NCBI GenBank assembly: GCA_016867265.1
Contig: VGJW01000016.1
Coordinates: 1 to 64,000, forward strand
DNA from: Candidatus Tanganyikabacteria bacterium
GTDB lineage: Bacteria; Cyanobacteriota; Sericytochromatia; S15B-MN24; VGJW01
DNA length: 64,000 bases
Direction of reading: 5' to 3'
The notes below the pieces were generated by a model that worked only from the letters and a program-made list of their open reading frames with translations, did no database searches and had not been told where the DNA came from. Position numbers and translations under genes: made by a program. Within the stretch, counting starts at the first letter, position 1. Every line of letters begins with the position of its first letter. Positions 59,306 through 64,000 of the stretch are shown here, in pieces.

Positions 59306-59316
59306 GACCGGATGCC

Positions 59317-60708
59317 TCAGGCCTGGCCGCCTACCGCTGCGGGGAAGATCCACGAGGCCCCCAACTGGCGGGTCGGAGGCTCGAGGCGTTCCGCGAGCCA
59401 CGATTCGAGCTGGTCGATGCCGACCCGGACCTGCTGCATCGAGTCGCGTTCCCGAACCGTCACGGCGTGATCGGTGAGGCTCTCGAAGTCGATCGTCACG
59501 CAGAAAGGGGTACCGATCTCGTCCTGACGGCGGTAGCGCTTGCCGATGGAGCCGGTCGTATCCGTCTCGACCGTCCACCGCGTCCGCATGGCGGCTGCGA
59601 TTCGCGATGCCGGCTCAGCAAGCTCGGTCTTCTTGGAGAGGGGCAGGATGGCGACCTTGATGGGCGCGAGGCGGGGATGGAACCGCAGGACGACGCGTGT
59701 TTCCCCCTTCTCGTCGGTCTCCTCGTCATACGCATCCACCAGGAAGGCCAGCGTCGCACGGTCGGCACCCGCAGAGGGTTCCACGACGTGGGGCACCCAG
59801 TGCTCCCGGGTGGCGTCGTCGAAGAAGCTCATGTCCTGACCGCTGTGCTCCGCGTGCTGGCGTAGGTCGTAATCGCCCCGATGCGCGATGCCCTCGAGTT
59901 CCGACCAGCCGAAGGGGAACAGGTATTCGATGTCGACCGTCGCCTTGGCGTAATGGGCCAGCTCGTCGCTGCCCTGTGCCCGACGACGCAGGCGATCGGC
60001 CTTGAGTCCGAGGTTCAGATACCACTGGTAGCGGGCCTCGACCCAAGCATCCCAGTGGGCGTCCGACTGGTCGGGCGGGCAGAAGTATTCGATCTCCATC
60101 TGCTCGAACTCGCGCGTGCGGAAGGTGAAGTTGCCCGGCGTGATCTCGTTGCGGAAGGCCTTGCCGATCTGGGCCACGCCGAAGGGCGGGCGACGGCGTG
60201 TCGTGTTCATGTGGTTCTTCGCGTTGACGAAGATGCCCTGCGCGGTTTCCGGCCTGAGATAAACCGTCGCGGCCGACTCCTCGACCGGGCCCATGAAGGT
60301 CTTGAACATGAGATTGAAGCTGCGGGCTTCCGTAAGGTCGCAGGCGTTGTGCTGGCCGGGGCACTTGCTGGGCTTCTCGGGGCACTGCACGTCCTCGAGC
60401 TTGTCCGCACGGAAGCGGGCCTTGCACGTCCGGCAATCGACCAGCGGATCGGAGAAGGTCGCGACGTGCCCGGAAGCTACCCAGGCCTCGGGGCGCATCA
60501 GAATGGCGGCGTCCTGGCCGACCATGTCGTCCCGCTCCTGGACGACCGAGCGCCACCACGCGGCCTTAACGGCATTCTTGAGCAGGACACCATAGGCCCC
60601 GTAGTCCCAGCAGGAAGCCAGGCCCCCGTAGATCTCGGAAGACTGGAAGATCAGGCCCCGGCGCTTAGCCAGGGAGACCACCTTGTCCATGAGGTCGTTC
60701 GGGCTCAT
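59317..60708 (-). CDS. glyQS: Glycyl-tRNA synthetase, single-chain class II type
   Basis: 463 residues from the ATG at 60708 (GGAG 7 nt upstream); an ATG at 60744 overlaps the predicted -10. Class II motifs: FRNEITPGNFTFRTREFEQMEIEYF (motif 2, given as about residues 187-211), YGGLASCWDYG near the start, and motif 3 in DRATLAFLVDAY. A zinc-binding insert with CRTC and CPGQHNAC is seen. The anticodon-binding domain is C-terminal. This is the alpha2 type (archaea, Gram-positives and others), not the alpha2beta2 type of E. coli. Upstream of the phn genes in one likely operon. Confidence 0.95.
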   Translation of the reverse strand: MSPNDLMDKVVSLAKRRGLIFQSSEIYGGLASCWDYGAYGVLLKNAVKAAWWRSVVQERDDMVGQDAAILMRPEAWVASGHVATFSDPLVDCRTCKARFRADKLEDVQCPEKPSKCPGQHNACDLTEARSFNLMFKTFMGPVEESAATVYLRPETAQGIFVNAKNHMNTTRRRPPFGVAQIGKAFRNEITPGNFTFRTREFEQMEIEYFCPPDQSDAHWDAWVEARYQWYLNLGLKADRLRRRAQGSDELAHYAKATVDIEYLFPFGWSELEGIAHRGDYDLRQHAEHSGQDMSFFDDATREHWVPHVVEPSAGADRATLAFLVDAYDEETDEKGETRVVLRFHPRLAPIKVAILPLSKKTELAEPASRIAAAMRTRWTVETDTTGSIGKRYRRQDEIGTPFCVTIDFESLTDHAVTVRERDSMQQVRVGIDQLESWLAERLEPPTRQLGASWIFPAAVGGQA

Positions 60709-60743
60709 CGGGATGCTCCAGGAGGGCCGGGGGACAACGGCCA

Positions 60744-60749
60744 TGCTAC
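60744..60749 (-). promoter_or_regulatory. -10 element of glyQS (TAGCAT)
   Basis: TAGCAT on the minus strand directly after the SPOR gene stop. A start near 60737 gives a leader of about 29 nt with GGAG for the ATG at 60708. No clear -35. Read-through from the SPOR gene is also possible. Confidence 0.4.
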
Positions 60750-60762
60750 ACCAGCGCCGGGG

Positions 60763-61407
60763 CTAGTGCCGGATGATGACGCCGTAACCCTTGAGGTTGA
60801 CTTCCTCGGCGACGGCGAGTGCCCGTTCCCTGCTGGTGTAGGCCCCGATCTGGGCCCTGTAGAAGCGTCCGTCGGACACGACGACGGCCTGGACCCCGGC
60901 TGCCTGCAGTTCGAGGATCATGTCCTCGGCGGCCTCGCGTTGTTCGTACTGGCCCACCCAGACGCGGTAGACCTCTTCCGGGGCGGGTGTCGGCGTATTG
61001 AGCGTGCCCGTGCTCAGCAGGCCCTCGTCATCGTCCGGCGCGGGTGTCGGCCGCCGCGTCGCGCGTGGGGCAGGCTCGGGTGTCTCGCCAGAGGGCGCTT
61101 CCGATGCCTCGGGATCCGTCGCGAAGAGCGGGTCTGCGGTGGGCGACGGCGAGGGCGTGGGAGGCGTCCAGACCGGGTAGGGCGTCTCTTTCATGATGGG
61201 CGGCGGCGTCAGGCCGGGGGCGATGTCGCGCTTGGCCACGCCGCTGGTGTAGCCGTAGGTGAAGAGGAAGCCCCCCGCAAACGCGCCGCCGGCGCAGATG
61301 ATGAGAAAGACCCAGTACAGCACCAGCGTCAATCGGCCCTCGCCGGGCGGTTTGGCGCCCGGGGGCAGGGAGCGGGTCCGCGTGCGCGTCCTCGGAGGCT
61401 GGTTCAC
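60763..61407 (-). CDS. SPOR-domain membrane protein
   Basis: 214 residues from a GTG at 61407. A basic N-terminus, one membrane helix (about 27-51, LTLVLYWVFLIICAGGAFAGG), a Pro/Thr/Glu linker (65-140) and a SPOR domain (about 143-212, YRVWVGQYEQREAAEDMILELQAAG, then FYRAQIGAYTSRERALAVA). SPOR binds denuded peptidoglycan at division sites, so a cell-division or envelope role is likely. TGC-TACGAT ends 6 nt before the GTG, with no ribosome site, so it is probably leaderless. Confidence 0.88.
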   Translation of the reverse strand: MNQPPRTRTRTRSLPPGAKPPGEGRLTLVLYWVFLIICAGGAFAGGFLFTYGYTSGVAKRDIAPGLTPPPIMKETPYPVWTPPTPSPSPTADPLFATDPEASEAPSGETPEPAPRATRRPTPAPDDDEGLLSTGTLNTPTPAPEEVYRVWVGQYEQREAAEDMILELQAAGVQAVVVSDGRFYRAQIGAYTSRERALAVAEEVNLKGYGVIIRH

Positions 61408-61413
61408 GGGGGG

Positions 61414-61422
61414 ATCGTAGCA
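61414..61422 (-). promoter_or_regulatory. Extended -10, leaderless, of the SPOR gene (TGC-TACGAT, N6, GTG)
   Basis: TGC (61422-61420), TACGAT (61419-61414), six cytosines, then the GTG at 61407. It fits the hslO and recN pattern and supports the GTG as the true start. Confidence 0.55.
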
Positions 61423-61503
61423 CGCGGGGAGGGTGGCGGCCTGCGGGAGAATGCCCTAGACTAGGGCCGTTCGGAAACGAGCTTCCGGAGGTCTTTCCCG
61501 CTC

Positions 61504-61926
61504 ATGCCCCATCATCACGTCGACGTCGAAGAAGAACCTGGAACCTACCGCGCCGTCTGGGGTTGTGCCGCAGCCCTCGTCGCGGGTGTCATCGGCATCA
61601 TCCTTGGCGGCATCGAGATGAAGGTCTATCCCGGCCTTGCCCAGACGACGCTCGGGCTCGGGGCCGTCGTGGTCCTCCTGATGGCTGCCCGCATCTTTGC
61701 CAGCCTCGACAAGTGGGGCAGCATCGGCGTGATCGCCATCGGCGTCTTCACCTGGTACTCGCCGGCGTTCTTCGGGGTCAACCCGAGCGTCGGGGATTAT
61801 GTCGTGATGTTCGACTGCTGGAAGCACGTCGGACTCGGCCTGCTTTACGTCTTCCTGGGTACGTGGGGTGCCTTGGGTGCACCGGGCAAGGTCGAACTGG
61901 AGCCCTGGTTCCACAAGACCCGCTGA
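61504..61926 (+). CDS. Small four-helix membrane protein, hypothetical
   Basis: 140 residues. Four hydrophobic segments: about 15-37 (AVWGCAAALVAGVIGIILGGIEM), 44-63, 70-90 and 103-124 (VGLGLLYVFLGTWGALGAPG). The N-terminus is HHH-rich and acidic, and the end EPWFHKTR is polar. The GGAGGT site lies 12 nt before the ATG. Not recognised as a known family. It precedes the DNA methyltransferase gene by 22 bp. Confidence 0.7.
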   Translation: MPHHHVDVEEEPGTYRAVWGCAAALVAGVIGIILGGIEMKVYPGLAQTTLGLGAVVVLLMAARIFASLDKWGSIGVIAIGVFTWYSPAFFGVNPSVGDYVVMFDCWKHVGLGLLYVFLGTWGALGAPGKVELEPWFHKTR

Positions 61927-61948
61927 ACCAGGCGGTATCCGCCTCGTC

Positions 61949-62923
61949 ATGAAGCTGTCGTGGCGCGGTCAGGGTGAATCGTTGCCCGCGTTGCCTTCGT
62001 GGCGTCCTGAAGTTGTCCCCGACGACCTCGTATGGTCCGGGGACAATCTTGCTTTTCTGGCCTCATTGCCACCGGCCTCGGTACGGATGGCCTACCTGGA
62101 CCCGCCCTACCTGACAGGAGGGATCTTCCGGATCGGTGAAGCCGTGGCCTATCGTGACCCGGACAACGATCCCGATGCGTGGCTCAGGGGCCTCGAGGTC
62201 CGGTGTCGCCTTCTCAAGGAGGCCTTGTTGCCGGCCGGCACCATCTTCCTGCAACTGGACCATCGCATGGCGCATGCCGCCCGTTTTGTCCTTGAGGAGG
62301 TTTTCCCGGGCGGTTTTTTGAACGAAGTCATCTGGGCCTATGGTGCCGGCGCCTTGGCGCAGGCTCGGCGCCAGTTGGCCCGCAAGCACGACGTGTTGCT
62401 GTGGTTTGCCAATGGCCCGGACCATGTCTTTCATCCGCCCCGGAGTGAGGCCCCCAGTTCCTCGATGGAGCAGCGTTGGCGCAGGCATGCCGATGACAGA
62501 GGCCGGGTGACCTTCGGCAGATTGGCCGTCGAGGCCACGACCTACGCCCGGATGGTCCGCCAATGGACACGACGTCATGGCCGTTCGCCAGCGTCTGATG
62601 ACGTGGCTTTCACGCTCGAGGGGCATCTGCTGCGGTCGGTCTGGACCGATATCCCCGAGATCAGGAACAGCGCGCGCTACCGGGAGTCCACCGGGTATCC
62701 GACCCAGAAGCCGCTGGCCTTGCTCGAGCGCCTCGTCGCGATGGCCACGGAACCCGGGGACCTTGTCGTCGATCCGTATGCGGGCTCGGGGACGACCTTG
62801 CTTGCCGCGCACCGCCTGGGGCGTCGGTCGTGGGGGTGTGATGAGGGGGAGGCGGCCCTTGCCGTCATGCGCGAGCGGCTCTCGGGGACGGGGCACGTGT
62901 TCTTGGTGGATCCTTTACCGTAG
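61949..62923 (+). CDS. Beta-class DNA methyltransferase, orphan
   Basis: 324 residues from the ATG at 61949. Catalytic motif IV is DPPYLTGG (51-58), N-terminal to the SAM motif DPYAGSGTTLLAAHRL near 279-294. This order is the beta class, which makes N6-methyladenine or N4-methylcytosine. LDHRMAHAARFVL and STGYPTQKPLALLERL are usual. No restriction enzyme or specificity subunit is next to it, so it is an orphan methyltransferase, perhaps regulatory. The ribosome site is poor; GGCGGTATCCGCC just upstream can fold as a small hairpin. Confidence 0.88.
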   Translation: MKLSWRGQGESLPALPSWRPEVVPDDLVWSGDNLAFLASLPPASVRMAYLDPPYLTGGIFRIGEAVAYRDPDNDPDAWLRGLEVRCRLLKEALLPAGTIFLQLDHRMAHAARFVLEEVFPGGFLNEVIWAYGAGALAQARRQLARKHDVLLWFANGPDHVFHPPRSEAPSSSMEQRWRRHADDRGRVTFGRLAVEATTYARMVRQWTRRHGRSPASDDVAFTLEGHLLRSVWTDIPEIRNSARYRESTGYPTQKPLALLERLVAMATEPGDLVVDPYAGSGTTLLAAHRLGRRSWGCDEGEAALAVMRERLSGTGHVFLVDPLP

Positions 62924-63031
62924 CCTCGTTTGTTTCTTAACCGCCTGAGCGGGCGATCCGGGCGATGAAGAATTTGGAACGGCCCTCTCCCTCGGGAAGT
63001 CTCGACCCTTTCCCCCGCCCAGGAGCGCACC

Positions 63032-63784
63032 ATGCACACTCAAGCCGCCCAATCCGTTGTGGCCAAGCCCCTCAACCTCGGCTTTCGGACGGGTGACGTG
63101 AAGCCTGTCCTGACGGCAGGCTCGGTCGGTTCGGCCGTCCGGGCGCTCCAGCAGCGGTTGAACGCGCTTGGCTCCGCCCTGACGGTGGATGGCGTCTTCG
63201 GCGCTGCGACCGAGGCGGCCGTCCGGGCTTTCCAGAAGGCGGTCGGACTTTTCCAGGATGCCATTGTGGGCCCCGAGACCTGGCTGGCCCTCGCGACCCG
63301 GAGCCCCCGTCTCACCAAGGCCAATCCTGCGCCGGCAGCTGCAGCCGGGGATCTCCTGTCCTTCTCGGCAGCTGCGTCGGGTCCGCGCAAGTCCGGGGTT
63401 GAACCTGCCCTCGAGCAGGGCTTCCGTGGCAATCCCTTCGCGGGCCGTGCGCGCGAGTGCTTCCGCTTTGCATGGCACGTGGCGACCCGGGCCGGTGGGC
63501 GTGATGTCTGGTCGGCGAACGGTACCAAGGAGCATCGCTGGAAGTCCCTCGACCACCTGAGTGCCATGATGCGCCAGGGAAGTCTGCGGCCCGGCATGGT
63601 GGTCTACGCGAACCGCTCGCCCGGGGCGGACCCCATGTCGACAAACCTCGCCTATGGACCCCACTGGTTCATTTACATGGGCAAGGGTGTGTTTGCGGAC
63701 CAGTACGGCAAGACGGACTTGGCCGGCATGAAGGCGACCATCCCCGGTCGGATGCTGGACGAAGTCTTCGATCCCTTCGCCTGA
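63032..63784 (+). CDS. Peptidoglycan-binding, NlpC/P60-like hydrolase
   Basis: 250 residues; AGGAG 6 nt upstream. A PG_binding_1 domain lies at about 28-88 (GSVGSAVRALQQRLNALG, TVDGVFGAATEAAVRAFQ). A C-terminal papain-like fold (about 130-250) shows C143 in ARECFRFAWHV and H211 in GPHWFIYMGKGVFAD, with GMVVYA between, the order used by NlpC/P60 and CHAP peptidases. No Sec signal is visible. Probably cleaves wall peptides. Convergent with the partial gene at the window end, 15 bp away. Confidence 0.78.
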   Translation: MHTQAAQSVVAKPLNLGFRTGDVKPVLTAGSVGSAVRALQQRLNALGSALTVDGVFGAATEAAVRAFQKAVGLFQDAIVGPETWLALATRSPRLTKANPAPAAAAGDLLSFSAAASGPRKSGVEPALEQGFRGNPFAGRARECFRFAWHVATRAGGRDVWSANGTKEHRWKSLDHLSAMMRQGSLRPGMVVYANRSPGADPMSTNLAYGPHWFIYMGKGVFADQYGKTDLAGMKATIPGRMLDEVFDPFA

Positions 63785-63799
63785 CGCCCCCTCGCCTCG

Positions 63800-64000
63800 T
63801 CAGGGTTCGACCCAGAGGACGTCCCACCAGATCGACAAGGCCCCGCGATTATCCCCGAACAGGCCATCTTGCATCCGCAAGGTCAGCGCTTCGCCTGATT
63901 CGACGAGGAGCACCGCGTCCGAGCCGACGAAGGTTGTCGGATTGGTCGCCCAGTCGTCATCCAGCCGCTGCCCGGATTCGACCCGGACCAGGGCCGATTC
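63800..64000 (-). CDS. C-terminal end of a cut-off protein, lectin/galactose-binding-like
   Basis: 66 residues plus stop; the start lies beyond the window. The end reads beta-rich with FVGSDAVLLVESGEALTLRM (given as about 29-48), then DNRGALSIWWDVLW. The pattern of Gly-Asp-Asn loops and a Leu-Thr-Leu strand is similar to the C-terminal half of PA-IL-like (LecA) or related jelly-roll domains. The match is by eye and weak. No stop codon interrupts this frame. Confidence 0.55.
   Translation of the reverse strand, partial: ESALVRVESGQRLDDDWATNPTTFVGSDAVLLVESGEALTLRMQDGLFGDNRGALSIWWDVLWVEP

Overview
The window is high-GC DNA packed with genes, with almost no gap over 250 bp. It looks chromosomal, from a free-living, motile, diderm (Gram-negative-type) bacterium. 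Evidence for the cell type is a flagellar export, rod, hook and regulator set, an LptD/OstA-like outer-membrane protein, many lipobox signal peptides, a system II cytochrome c assembly pair (ResB/CcsA) and glutamyl-tRNA reductase (the C5 heme route). Glycyl-tRNA synthetase is the single-chain (alpha2, archaeal/Gram-positive) type. This mix, with a clostripain-type lipoprotein, a DUF2225 protein and a FapA/DUF342 protein, would suit a deep-branching lineage such as non-photosynthetic relatives of Cyanobacteriota. That placement is only an inference; no marker in the window settles it.

Layout. 1-0.94 kb: two identical tandem copies of an 81-residue protein gene with its own leader and hairpin; its C-terminal half resembles type III secretion needle proteins. 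0.95-3.5 kb: MscS channel and a zinc carboxypeptidase lipoprotein on the minus strand. 3.55-9.9 kb: a tight plus-strand run moxR, DUF58, LptD-like, fliH, fliI. 10.1-11.5 kb: clostripain-family lipoprotein. 11.6-21.5 kb: minus-strand genes for a DUF2225/cNMP protein, a deacetylase-LysM-DUF4015 lipoprotein, a FapA-like protein, a hypothetical protein, two tandem GH1 glycosidases and an NHL-propeller lipoprotein. 21.5-32.9 kb: an actin-like ATPase, a long coiled-coil protein and a lytic transglycosylase, then flgF, flgG, flgJ, flgM, flgN, flgK, flgL, fliW, csrA, flhF, flhG. 32.9-36.5 kb: a RodZ-type HTH protein, recN, a hypothetical protein and msrB. 36.5-42.7 kb: YceI, a giant repeat lipoprotein broken by one in-frame amber codon, and a methyltransferase. 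42.9-51.5 kb: DJ-1/PfpI, a glutaredoxin-like protein, LysM proteins, TldD/TldE, hslO, a CoaX-like protein and a DUF1284 protein. 51.5-55.9 kb: ccsA/resB diverging from hemA. 55.9-61.4 kb: CPBP protease, phosphonate-type ABC transporter, glycyl-tRNA synthetase and a SPOR protein. 61.5-64 kb: a small membrane protein, an orphan DNA methyltransferase, an NlpC-like hydrolase and the end of a cut-off gene.

Regulation visible in the sequence. Two good sigma-28 (FliA/SigD) promoters lie before flgF and flgM, and in both the stop codon of the upstream gene forms part of the -35 element. FlgM and FlgN are co-encoded with hook-associated proteins, and FliW with CsrA, so late flagellar assembly, sigma-28 release and CsrA control are all in one transcription block. 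Seven genes have a -10 hexamer (TANNNT, often TGC-TANNNT) ending only 6-7 nt before the start codon, most without a Shine-Dalgarno. They are probably transcribed as leaderless mRNAs.

The observations most worth a second look are the tandem needle-like genes, the actin/coiled-coil/transglycosylase unit joined to the flagellar operon, the leaderless promoter class, and the amber-interrupted repeat lipoprotein.
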